Below, one piece after another: positions 25,226 through 32,846 of a stretch of DNA of 64,000 nt (the stretch's first letter is position 1; each line of letters opens with the position of its first letter). The DNA lies in contig NZ_RBWU01000004.1 of NCBI RefSeq assembly GCF_003634705.1, forward strand, positions 248,001-312,000. The letters are read 5' to 3'. Source of the DNA: Actinomadura pelletieri DSM 43383 (GTDB lineage: Bacteria > Actinomycetota > Actinomycetes > Streptosporangiales > Streptosporangiaceae). The notes beneath the pieces were generated by a model. That model saw only the letters and a list, made by a program, of their open reading frames with translations. It made no database searches and was not told the DNA's origin. The translations under genes were made by a program, and so were the position numbers.

Positions 25226-26058
25226 CCGCGCCGTCCGCCGACGCGCGTTCCGTCGCCCCGCCGCGCGTGGAGGGGCGCGCGGACGGGGCGGCGGGGCGCG
25301 GGGCCGCGGCGGTGCGCTGGGGCGGCCTGGTGGTGGTGACCGCCGCGCTGCTCGCCGCCTGGCAGATCCTGCCGTCCGGGGTGCAGGGCGACGGGAGTTC
25401 GGTGCCGAAGCTGGACGCGGTGCTGAAGGCGCTCGGCCCGTCCGGCGAGTGGGGCGAGTACCTGCGGGCGTTGCGCACGACGCTCGGCGAGGCGTTCTTC
25501 GGGCTGCTCATCGGCTTCGCGGCCGGGGTGGTGCTCGGGGTGCTGCTCGGTGAGTCCCGGATCCTGCGGCAGGGCTTCTACCCGTACGCGGTGGCGTTGC
25601 AGGCGCTGCCGCCGATCGCGCTGGCCCCGATCTTCGTGATCTGGTTCGGGCTCGGCATGGAGTCCAAGATCGGACTGGTCGGCGCGGCCACCCTGTTCCC
25701 CATCCTGGTGAGCACGATGGCGGGGGTCGCCGAGACCGACCGGGGCCGGATCGAGATGGCCACCGCGTTCGGCGCGTCCAGGTCACAGATCCGCCGCAAG
25801 ATCGTTTTCCCTGGGCTGGTGGTGCCGATCTTCTCCGGGCTGGAGATCTCGGTGGTGCTGTCGTTCCTCGCCGCCATCGCCGGGGAGCTGATCAGCGCCA
25901 ACGCCGGTGTCGGCGTGATCCTGCAGGTCTACCAGCGCGACTTCCGGCTGGCCGAGGAGTTCGCCGTGCTGGTGATCCTCGTCGCGGTCGGGCTGGCGCT
26001 CGCGCTGCTGGTGCGGCTCGCCCGGCACTTCGTCCTGGAGCGGATGCCCAATGAGTGA
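25222..26058 (+). CDS. ABC transporter permease 1 (SsuC/TauC type)
   Basis: A 278-residue inner-membrane protein starting at ATG 25222, overlapping the ATPase stop. About six membrane segments follow a disordered N-terminus of some 35 residues. The coupling-helix region reads EMATAFGASRSQIRRKIVFPG, the EAA-loop equivalent that docks on the ATPase. It also shows ALQALPPIALAPIFVIWFG, typical of the nitrate/taurine permease family. It ends 43 bases before the second permease and, unusually, short tandem repeats fill that gap. Confidence 0.88.
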   Translation: MTAPSADARSVAPPRVEGRADGAAGRGAAAVRWGGLVVVTAALLAAWQILPSGVQGDGSSVPKLDAVLKALGPSGEWGEYLRALRTTLGEAFFGLLIGFAAGVVLGVLLGESRILRQGFYPYAVALQALPPIALAPIFVIWFGLGMESKIGLVGAATLFPILVSTMAGVAETDRGRIEMATAFGASRSQIRRKIVFPGLVVPIFSGLEISVVLSFLAAIAGELISANAGVGVILQVYQRDFRLAEEFAVLVILVAVGLALALLVRLARHFVLERMPNE

Positions 26059-26066
26059 GGCCCGAT

Positions 26067-26108
26067 GAGCGAGGTGGCCCATGAGTTGAGTGAGGTGGTC
26101 CATGAGTA
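26067..26108 (+). repeat. 21-base tandem duplication of a ribosome-site/start-codon segment
   Basis: Two copies of a 21-mer, GAGYGAGGTGGYCCATGAGTW, at 26067-26087 and 26088-26108. Each contains an AGGTGG ribosome-site-like stretch and an ATG. The second ATG (26102) starts permease 2. The first (26081) reads ATG AGT TGA and stops at once. From an ATG at 26065 a 14-codon mini-ORF (MSEVAHELSEVVHE) crosses both copies and ends at 26109, overlapping the permease start. The end of permease 1 (ATGAGTGAGG) is a partial third copy. Confidence 0.75.
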
Positions 26109-26950
26109 AGGTGACGCCCGCGCCGGACCGCGTCCGGCGCAGGGAGCCCGCCGCCCGCAGGCCCCCGGGCACCGGGCTCGTCGCCCGCGCGGCGTTCCTT
26201 CTGCTGCCGCCCGTGGTCGTCGGGGTGGTCGGGGTCCTGCTCATCCAGCTCGTGATCTCCCGCTTCGAGATCAGCGGGGTGGTGATCCCCAGGCCCACCG
26301 ACGTGTTCGAGGTGATGCGCTCGGAGATCTTCATGGAGCAGATCGGGGAGAGCACCTGGCAGACGTGGAAGGCGACGCTCATCGGGTTCGTGCTGGGCGC
26401 CGGGTCGGGCGTCGTGCTCGGCACCCTGATGGCCGAGTCCCGTCTCGTGCGGTTCGTCCTGTACCCGTACGTCGTGGCGTTCCAGTCGCTGCCGAAGATC
26501 GCGCTCGCTCCGGTGTGCGTGCTGTGGCTCGGGTTCGGGCTGACGATGAAGTTCAGCTTCGCGGCGATGCTGGCGTTCTTCCCCGCCGTGATCGCGACGC
26601 TGGCCGCGCTGACCACGGTGTCGGAGACGCGGCTGGAGATGGCGACGGCGTTCTGCGCGAGTCCCCGGCAGCGGTTCTTCCGCGTCTCGCTGCCGTCCGC
26701 GATGCCGGGGATCGTGTCCGGGCTGGAGATCAGCATGGCGTTCGCGCTGATCGGCGCGATCGTCGGCGAGTTCGTCGCGCCCTCGGCGGGCGGGCTCGGC
26801 CAGCTGCTCCTCACCTACAGCGAGGCGATCAACGTGGCCGCGGAGTTCTCGGTGCTGGTCGTGCTGATGGTGCTCGGCGTCCTGCAGAACAAGATCCTCT
26901 TCGGGGTGGTCCGCGCGGGCACGGAACGGTTCTTCGAGTCGTCCCGATGA
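26102..26950 (+). CDS. ABC transporter permease 2 (SsuC/TauC type)
   Basis: A 282-residue membrane protein, paralogous to permease 1: YPYVVAFQSLPKIALAPVCV and EMATAFCASPRQRFFRVSLPS correspond to the conserved loop and EAA-like segment. About six membrane helices follow a basic, proline-rich N-terminus. The start is ATG 26102 with AGGTGG four bases upstream; a GTG at 26090 is also in frame. Two different permeases suggest a heterodimeric channel. It is the last gene of the catabolic/uptake operon that starts at 20547. Confidence 0.87.
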   Translation: MSKVTPAPDRVRRREPAARRPPGTGLVARAAFLLLPPVVVGVVGVLLIQLVISRFEISGVVIPRPTDVFEVMRSEIFMEQIGESTWQTWKATLIGFVLGAGSGVVLGTLMAESRLVRFVLYPYVVAFQSLPKIALAPVCVLWLGFGLTMKFSFAAMLAFFPAVIATLAALTTVSETRLEMATAFCASPRQRFFRVSLPSAMPGIVSGLEISMAFALIGAIVGEFVAPSAGGLGQLLLTYSEAINVAAEFSVLVVLMVLGVLQNKILFGVVRAGTERFFESSR

Positions 26951-27052
26951 CGCGCCGCGCCGGGGTGGTGCGGGGGTCCGGTCGGGGCGGGCGATAACGT
27001 CCCGTCAACCGATCCAGACCGGTCCCACCGTTCCGTCGCCCGGAGGTCGTCC

Positions 27053-27442
27053 TTGCTCGCCGTCACCACCGCCGATCTGCGGATCTTCCTGCATGTGCTC
27101 GCCGCGACGATCTGGGTCGGCGGGCAGATCACGCTCGGCGCGCTCGTGCCCGCGCTGCGCGGATACGAGGGCGTCACCAAGGTCGCCGCGCGCCGCTTCA
27201 ACACGATCGCCTGGCCCGCCTTCGCCGTCCTGGTGCTCACCGGCGTCTGGAACATCACGGCGGGCGACCTCGGCGACGCCGCGCGGCGGACCCTGGAGGT
27301 GAAGCTGGTGTTCGTCCTGCTGTCCGGCGTCGCCGCGTTCCTGCACACGCGCGCCTCGTCGAAGGCCGGGCTCGCCGTCTGGGGCGCGCTCGGCGCGATC
27401 GGGGCGCTGGCCGCCCTGTTCTTCGGCGTCCAGCTCGGCTGA
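27053..27442 (+). CDS. small four-helix membrane protein (CopD-like)
   Basis: A 129-residue, strongly hydrophobic protein with about four membrane segments. HVLAATIWVGGQITLGALVPAL near the N-terminus, with its His, Trp and Gly pattern, and the later FNTIAWPAFAVLVLTGVWN resemble the CopD/DUF2269-type integral membrane domain. The start is TTG at 27053, supported by GGAGG seven bases upstream; no ATG or GTG near the N-terminus fits. It stands alone on this strand. CopD-like domains are linked to copper or heme handling, but the evidence for that here is only the family look. Confidence 0.65.
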   Translation: MLAVTTADLRIFLHVLAATIWVGGQITLGALVPALRGYEGVTKVAARRFNTIAWPAFAVLVLTGVWNITAGDLGDAARRTLEVKLVFVLLSGVAAFLHTRASSKAGLAVWGALGAIGALAALFFGVQLG

Positions 27443-27765
27443 ACCCGCCCGGCGGGGGCCAACCGCGGAGGCGGCCGGATCCCGAGGTCGGTGCAAGGGA
27501 GTGATCATCCACCGCGAGACCCGACCGCCCCTTGGGTCCTCGCGGTGCTGGGTCGCCGTGTCGGAACGACCGGGGGCGTACGGCCGGAATCCTTCTGGAC
27601 GAACGCGAGGAATTCGAGCCTAACTCCGCCCGTCAGCGGGGTGTAATGACACGGTGCTTACAGTTGTTTCCCACTGGTGTACAGAAGGTGCCGTGGCAAA
27701 ATCACCCACCGGTGCGGGTGTGGCCTGAATCACGTCCGGTGTCGTCCGTCCGGACGAGCGGGACA
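27443..27765. other. intergenic region ahead of the phosphodiesterase gene
   Basis: I see no supported gene in these 323 bases. An in-frame extension of the phosphodiesterase reading passes through here but has no family similarity. The stretch 27640-27700 is less GC-rich than its surroundings. It contains a TACAGT hexamer at 27659-27664 that could be a -10 box, without a clear -35. Confidence 0.4.
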
Positions 27766-28266
27766 ATGGGCGGTGTGAGAGTGGTGGCCATCTCCGACAC
27801 GCACGCTCCCAGACGCTGGAGGTCGTGCCCGCCGCGCGTGGCCGAGCATCTGCGCGGCGCGGACGTCATCCTGCACGCCGGGGACGTGTGCGTCGCCTCC
27901 GTCCTGGACGAGCTGGCCGAGTTCGCGCCCGTCCACGCCGTACTCGGCAACAACGACGGCCCGGACGTCGCCGCGTGGGGCGCCCCCGAGCGGCTCGAAC
28001 TCGACCTCGACGGCCTCGCCGTCGCGATGGTCCACGACAGCGGTCAGGCCCGGGGCCGCACGGCCCGGATGCGCCGCTGGTTCCCCGGCGCCGACCTGGT
28101 CGTCTTCGGCCACTCGCACATTCCCCTGGACGAGACCGGCGACGGCGTCCGCGTCTTCAACCCCGGTTCGCCCACCGACCGGCGCCGCCAACCGCACGGC
28201 ACGCTCGGCCTTCTCGACATCCGCGACGGTCGCCTCACCGGCGCGAGGATCGTTCCCGTCACCTGA
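27766..28266 (+). CDS. YfcE/MJ0936-type metallophosphoesterase
   Basis: A 166-residue calcineurin-like phosphodiesterase. All metal-binding blocks are present in order: ISDTHAP (DxH), VILHAGDV (GD), VLGNNDG (GNND), MVHDS and FGHSHIP (GHxH). The length and simple layout fit the YfcE family, which hydrolyses phosphodiesters with Mn or similar metals. The start is ATG at 27766; a GTG four codons later is an alternative. The crotonase gene follows after 20 bases on the same strand, probably co-transcribed but with no obvious functional link. Confidence 0.85.
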   Translation: MGGVRVVAISDTHAPRRWRSCPPRVAEHLRGADVILHAGDVCVASVLDELAEFAPVHAVLGNNDGPDVAAWGAPERLELDLDGLAVAMVHDSGQARGRTARMRRWFPGADLVVFGHSHIPLDETGDGVRVFNPGSPTDRRRQPHGTLGLLDIRDGRLTGARIVPVT

Positions 28267-28286
28267 CACCGAAACGGGGGCCCGGC

Positions 28287-29132
28287 ATGGGCGATGACCT
28301 GGCGGACCGCGTGACCGTGCACGTCGACGGCGGGGTCGCCGACGTGCGGCTCGCCCGCCCCGAGAAACTGAACGCCCTCGACATGGCCATGTTCGACGCG
28401 CTCGCCGAGACCGGTGAGGCGCTCGCCGCGGACCCGTCCGTCCGCGCCGTCGTCCTGTCCGGCGAGGGCCGCGCGTTCTGCGCGGGGCTGGACTGCGCCA
28501 ACTTCGCCGCCATGGCCGCCGACGCCCCGCCCGCCGGGGCGAGCGCCCGGTTCCGACGGCTGGTGCACGACATCACCGCCCGGGAGCCGGGCCGCGCCAC
28601 CAACTTCGCCCAACAGGTGGTGCACGTGTGGCGCGAGATGCCGCAGCCCGTCATCGCCGCCGTCCACGGCCACGCCCTCGGCGGCGGCCTGCAGATCGCG
28701 CTCGGCGCCGACATCCGGATCGCCGCGCCCGACGCGACGCTGTCCGTCCTGGAGATCCGCTGGGGGCTGGTGCCCGACATGACGGGGACCGCCGCGCTGG
28801 TCCGCCTCGTCGGCGAGGACGTGGCGAAGGAGCTCACCTTCACCGGACGCATGATCACCGGCGCGGAGGCGGTCCGCCTCGGCCTGGCGACCCGGACCGC
28901 GGACGACCCGCGCGCCGCGGCGCTCGAGCTGGCCCGCGAGATCGCCGGAAACAGCCCGGACGCCGTCCGCGGCGCGAAACACCTCCTCAACCGGGCCGCG
29001 GACGCCGACCTGGCCGGACAGTTTCTCGAAGAGTCCCGCACGCTCGACGCCCTGCGCGGTTCCCCCAACCAGGTCGAGGCCGTCCACGCCTATTTCGAGA
29101 AGCGCCCACCGGAATTCACCGACCCTGTCTGA
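28287..29132 (+). CDS. enoyl-CoA hydratase/isomerase family protein (crotonase)
   Basis: A 281-residue crotonase-fold enzyme. The oxyanion-hole blocks are AVVLSGEGRAFCAGLDC near residue 60 and AVHGHALGGGLQIALGADIRIA near 125-150, and the active-site region is LEIRWGLVPD near 157. The Asp in LVPD occupies the place of the second catalytic acid in related isomerases. The C-terminal helices are complete (YFEKRPPEF). It acts on CoA-bound enoyl or similar substrates; which pathway cannot be told. The start is ATG at 28287 with only a weak ribosome site. Confidence 0.85.
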   Translation: MGDDLADRVTVHVDGGVADVRLARPEKLNALDMAMFDALAETGEALAADPSVRAVVLSGEGRAFCAGLDCANFAAMAADAPPAGASARFRRLVHDITAREPGRATNFAQQVVHVWREMPQPVIAAVHGHALGGGLQIALGADIRIAAPDATLSVLEIRWGLVPDMTGTAALVRLVGEDVAKELTFTGRMITGAEAVRLGLATRTADDPRAAALELAREIAGNSPDAVRGAKHLLNRAADADLAGQFLEESRTLDALRGSPNQVEAVHAYFEKRPPEFTDPV

Positions 29133-29244
29133 CGCCATTTATTCCGGCTCCCTTAATAGTGGAAATTCGCGTCCGGCCGTCGGAAGTGGCGTGCTTCAAC
29201 GCCGATGACGCCGCATGGAGAGCGCCCGGGGGAGTAGGATGCGA

Positions 29245-29287
29245 CCGACTCGAATTAGTCGGGGGCCGTCCCATTTCCGGGCGGCCC
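29245..29287 (+). terminator. two adjacent hairpins after the crotonase gene
   Basis: CCGACT-CGAATT-AGTCGG (29245-29262) is directly followed by GGGCCG-13 bases-CGGCCC (29263-29287). They lie about 110-155 bases after the crotonase stop and before the RGG/TPR gene, so they could end the upstream transcript. Confidence 0.35.
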
Positions 29288-29362
29288 TCGACGCGTGTCG
29301 TGCGGCCGGGACGTAGGCTGCAGGAGTCCACGGAACCAGCTTCTAGAACAGTGACGGACGTG

Positions 29363-30985
29363 ATGAGCGCGGAAGAGGACGGTCGCGGCGGCGACGACCG
29401 CGAGCGGCGGGGCGGCGACGGGAGGCGGAACCCGGCCGCCCGTCGTGGAGGCGGCGCCCGGGGCGGGCCCGGAGACCCCGGAGCCCGCAAGGGCGGCGGT
29501 CCGCGCGGAGGCGGTTCCCGAGGCGGCGCACCCCGCAGCGGTGCGCCTCGCAGTGGTGCGCCCAAGGGCGGCGCACCCCGAGCCGGCGCGCCCAAGGGCG
29601 GTCGCGGCCGTCCGGGCGGTGACCGCAAGGACCGGGAGGCGCGCGGCTGGGAGCCACGCGGCGAGCGGGGTGACCGGGGACAACGCGGCGAACGGGGTCG
29701 CTGGAGCGAACGGGGTCAGCAGGGCGAACGCGGCGAACGCGGCGAACGCGGTCCCCGAGGCGCACGGGGTGACGCCCGCCGGGATTACGGCTCCGGTGGC
29801 CCGCGCGGCGAGCGGCCGGACGGACGCGCCGGAAAGGGCTCGGGCGGTGGCCCGCGTGGGGGGCCGCGCCGTGACGGACGCCCGGAGGGTCCCCGGACGG
29901 GTGGACGCCGGGGTGAGCGACGGTTCGAGGAACGTCCGAAAGGCCGCCGTCCCCAGGACCGGGACGAGCGCGGCGGCAAACGGTTCGGCGGCAAGCGTCA
30001 GGAGCGACCGGGAGACCGCGACAGGCGCGGCGGCGGACGCTCCTACGGGCCGCCGCGCGACCGCCGGGCGCGCACCGAGGAGCGGGAGCGTCCGGCGCCC
30101 AAGCACGATGATCCGCTCCTGCCGGACGACGTGACGGGCGAGGAACTCGACCCGGACGCCCGTGTCGAGCTGCGCACCCTGCCCAAGGACCTGGCCACGA
30201 AGGTCGCCCGGCACCTGGTGATGGCCGGGCGCCTCGCCGAGGAGGAGCCCGAGCAGGCGCACCGGCACGCGCGGGCGGCACGTCGTCTCGCGTCCCGGGT
30301 CGGGATCGTCCGGGAGGCCGCCGGGATCGCGGCGTACCACGCGGGCGAGTGGGCGGAGGCGCTCGCGGAACTGCGCGCGGCGCGCCGGCTGAGTTCGGGC
30401 GAGGACGCCTACCTGCCGGTGATGGCCGACTGCGAACGCGGGCTCGGCCGTCCCGAACGCGCCCTCGACCTGATCAAGTCGCCGGAGGCGCGCAACCTCG
30501 ACCCGATGGGCCGCGTCGAGCTGCGCATCGTGGAGTCGGGCGTGCGCCGCGACCTCGGCCAGCACGACGCGGCGGTGGTGACGCTGCAGATCCCCGAGCT
30601 GCGCGACCGGCGCCTGCGGCCGTGGTCGGTGCGGCTGTTCTACGCCTACGCGGACGCGTTGGAGGAGGCCGGACGGCGCAGCGAGGCGGCCGACTGGTTC
30701 GCCCGCGCCGCGGCGGCCGACCGGGACGGCGAGACCGACGCCGCCGAACGGTACGCCGAACTCGACGGCCTCCACATCGTCGACACCGAAGAGGCCGACA
30801 CCGAAGAGGCCGACACGGAACAGGCCGGCACGGAACAGGCCGGCACGGAACAGGCCGGCACGGAACAGGCCGGCACCGGTGACGGTGTCGAGGCGGAGGC
30901 GGCGGACCTGCCGGGGACGTCGGCGGTGTTCCTGGAGCCGACGACGCCCGCCGTCGAGGAGGAGCCGCCGCCCCCGGAGGACTGA
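29363..30985 (+). CDS. Arg/Gly-rich (RGG-like) protein with C-terminal TPR domain
   Basis: A 540-residue protein with two contrasting halves. Residues 1 to about 245 are a low-complexity, very basic region dominated by Arg, Gly, Pro, Glu and Asp, with many RG and RGG steps and short collagen-like GxY runs (RGERGDRGQRGERG). Residues about 260-460 are helical TPR-like repeats (AEEEPEQAHRHARAARRLAS, YHAGEWAEALAELRAARRLSS). The tail holds a six-fold five-residue repeat (DTEEA to GTEQA) and an acidic, proline-rich end. The TPR part resembles conserved actinobacterial proteins encoded near tlyA and nadK. RGG-type regions usually bind RNA, but no function is known to me here. Start ATG 29363 or GTG 29351; neither has a clear ribosome site. 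Confidence 0.75.
   Translation: MSAEEDGRGGDDRERRGGDGRRNPAARRGGGARGGPGDPGARKGGGPRGGGSRGGAPRSGAPRSGAPKGGAPRAGAPKGGRGRPGGDRKDREARGWEPRGERGDRGQRGERGRWSERGQQGERGERGERGPRGARGDARRDYGSGGPRGERPDGRAGKGSGGGPRGGPRRDGRPEGPRTGGRRGERRFEERPKGRRPQDRDERGGKRFGGKRQERPGDRDRRGGGRSYGPPRDRRARTEERERPAPKHDDPLLPDDVTGEELDPDARVELRTLPKDLATKVARHLVMAGRLAEEEPEQAHRHARAARRLASRVGIVREAAGIAAYHAGEWAEALAELRAARRLSSGEDAYLPVMADCERGLGRPERALDLIKSPEARNLDPMGRVELRIVESGVRRDLGQHDAAVVTLQIPELRDRRLRPWSVRLFYAYADALEEAGRRSEAADWFARAAAADRDGETDAAERYAELDGLHIVDTEEADTEEADTEQAGTEQAGTEQAGTEQAGTGDGVEAEAADLPGTSAVFLEPTTPAVEEEPPPPED
30782..30871 (+). repeat. 15-base in-frame tandem repeat, six units
   Basis: Six 15-base units: two of GACACCGAAGAGGCC, one GACACGGAACAGGCC and three of GGCACGGAACAGGCC. 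They encode D/G-T-E-E/Q-A repeats in the acidic tail of the RGG/TPR protein. The identical third-base use in the last units points to recent slippage expansion, so the copy number may vary between strains. Confidence 0.9.
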
Positions 30986-30992
30986 CGCCCGA

Positions 30993-32336
30993 TCAGGGGT
31001 CGAGGAGGCGCAGAACGAGTCCCGTGCGGGGCTTCGGGCCGAACGAGGTCGACTTGCGGGGGACGCGTTCGCCCGCGTCCGCGACGGCCAGGACGTCCTC
31101 GACCCTGAGCGGGTTCAGGACGACGGCGGTCCCGCCCGCGGCGCGTGCGCGGGCGATCGCGGCGGACGGGTCGTCGTGCACGACCTGGATGGCGTCCTCG
31201 TTCTCGGGGACGTTCCACAGGTTCCCGACGAGGAGATGGTCGAGGACGGCGGTGTCGAGCCCGCGCCAGCGCGGCGAGTGCTCGAACGGCATGGAGTGGC
31301 TCAGCGCGTCCGCCTCGGGTTCGGTGAGCAGGTGCAGGGTGTCGCCGCCGCCGAGGAGGAACGCGGGCCCGCCTCCGGAGGCGAACACGTCCGCGAGCGC
31401 CTGGAGCGCGGCGGGCTCGTCCGTGAAGTCGGTGACGCGGAACACCGCGCGGGCCCGCGCCACGGCATCGCCCGGACGGAGCCCCGGCAGGACGCGGTGG
31501 ATCGCGGCCAGGTGCGGTGGGTAGCGGGTGGAGTCGACCAGCATGGCCAGGCCCGCGTCCCATGGTCCGGGCCCGTCGCCGGCGGCGTGCCGGTGGGCCT
31601 GGAGGGCGCGGTAGGTGGCGTACCGGTGGTGGCCGTCGGCGATGAGCGCCCGCCGGCCGCGCAGGTCGGCGGCGACCCGCGCGTGCAGCGCGGGATCGGA
31701 GACGCGCCACAGCCGGTGCGTGAGCCCGTCGTCGGCGCGGAAGTCCAGCAGGGGAGTGTCCGTGGACGCGTCGTCCACGATCCGGGCCGCGTCGCCGCCG
31801 CCCTCGTACACCAGGAAGATCGGCTCCAGGTTGGCGTCGGCGGCCAGCATCAGCGCGAGCCGGTCGCGAACCGGGCCGGGGAACACGTTCTCGTGCGGGA
31901 GCACCACCCCGTCGGACTCGGGGCGGAGCCCGAGGGCCCCGATCAGGCCGCGCTGGAGGACCGTCCCGCCGCGGGCCGCCTCGTACACGTACAGGGCCGG
32001 GTCGGGGTCGATGGCGAGGGCGCCCTCGTCCAGCCACCGGCGCAGCCGCCGTCCCGCCGCGTCGTAGCTCTCCCCGGCCGCGCGCGGCAGGTTCAGCCGG
32101 ACGATGTTGTGGCCGCCGCTCGCCAGCAGCCGTGACGCGGTCGCGTCGTCGATCAGGTCGTAGGGGGGCGTGGTCACCGACGCCGGGTCGCCCGCGATCT
32201 CCGGGACGAACCGGACGCCGCGGAAGGGAGCCAGTTCCAGCGCGCCGCCCGTCCGCGGCGCGGACGTGCCGAAGATGCGGGCGCTGAACTCCTCCGGCCC
32301 GAGGCCGGAGGGGAGGTCGTCGTCCATCCCGGGCAT
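30993..32336 (-). CDS. DUF1015 family protein
   Basis: A 447-residue protein with the DUF1015 hallmarks: PFRGVRFVPEIAGDPASVT, TTPPYDLIDDATA near residue 60, NIVRLNLP near 85, VLPHENVFP near 155, and IADGHHRYATYRAL near 245, the most conserved block of the family. The family is widespread and its activity is not established. The start is ATG at 32336 (or 32327 three codons later); neither has a clear ribosome site. It converges with the RGG/TPR gene with only seven bases between the stops, and is divergent from the small TPR gene. Confidence 0.85.
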   Translation of the reverse strand: MPGMDDDLPSGLGPEEFSARIFGTSAPRTGGALELAPFRGVRFVPEIAGDPASVTTPPYDLIDDATASRLLASGGHNIVRLNLPRAAGESYDAAGRRLRRWLDEGALAIDPDPALYVYEAARGGTVLQRGLIGALGLRPESDGVVLPHENVFPGPVRDRLALMLAADANLEPIFLVYEGGGDAARIVDDASTDTPLLDFRADDGLTHRLWRVSDPALHARVAADLRGRRALIADGHHRYATYRALQAHRHAAGDGPGPWDAGLAMLVDSTRYPPHLAAIHRVLPGLRPGDAVARARAVFRVTDFTDEPAALQALADVFASGGGPAFLLGGGDTLHLLTEPEADALSHSMPFEHSPRWRGLDTAVLDHLLVGNLWNVPENEDAIQVVHDDPSAAIARARAAGGTAVVLNPLRVEDVLAVADAGERVPRKSTSFGPKPRTGLVLRLLDP

Positions 32337-32399
32337 GCTAATCGTCGAAGGGCGTTCGGAGGCCCGGCGGGTACGGTCGAATTCCGAGGGGAGGTCCAC

Positions 32400-32846
32400 A
32401 TGGAAGATCAAGTTCCTGGACGGTCGGAGGATTCCCCCGGGGATGATCCGGGCGAGCATGCGGCCCCGCCCGCCGGAGGCGTCTACGAGTGGTACACGCG
32501 GGGCCTGGAGCTGCTCAGGACGGGCAGCGCGGCGGCGGCGCTGCAACTGCTGGCCAGGGCCGCCGACGCCGAACCGGGATCCCACAGCATCCGGGAGGCG
32601 CTCGCCCGCGCCCAGTTCGGGGCACGGCGGTTCGACGCGGCGGCGGAGAGCTTCCGGTGGATCGTCGAGGCGGAGCCCGCCGAGGACTACGCGCGGTTCG
32701 GCCTCGGACTGTCCCTGAGCCGGATGGGCGACTTCGAGGGCGCGGTGGAGCATCTCGCGCTCGCCGCCGCCATGCGTCCCGAGAACCGCGACTACGCGAA
32801 CGCGCTGCGGCACGCCAGGGCCACCCTGGAGTACCGGCGCCGATGA
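32400..32846 (+). CDS. small TPR-repeat protein
   Basis: A 148-residue protein. After an acidic, disordered N-terminus of about 25 residues come roughly three TPR units: VYEWYTRGLELLRTG, AREALARAQFGARRFDAAAESF-like and AEDYARFGLGLSLSRMGD, then FEGAVEHLALAAAMRPENRDY. It has no catalytic motif and should act by binding partners. The ATG at 32400 is preceded by GGGGAGG. It overlaps the HAD phosphatase gene by ATGA, a pairing found conserved upstream of tlyA in many actinobacteria. Confidence 0.75.
   Translation: MEDQVPGRSEDSPGDDPGEHAAPPAGGVYEWYTRGLELLRTGSAAAALQLLARAADAEPGSHSIREALARAQFGARRFDAAAESFRWIVEAEPAEDYARFGLGLSLSRMGDFEGAVEHLALAAAMRPENRDYANALRHARATLEYRRR

Noticed and set aside
27532..27765. 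N-terminal extension of the phosphodiesterase reading
   Set aside because: The family start is at ISDTH shortly after 27766; the extension is unlike any domain and crosses the presumed promoter.
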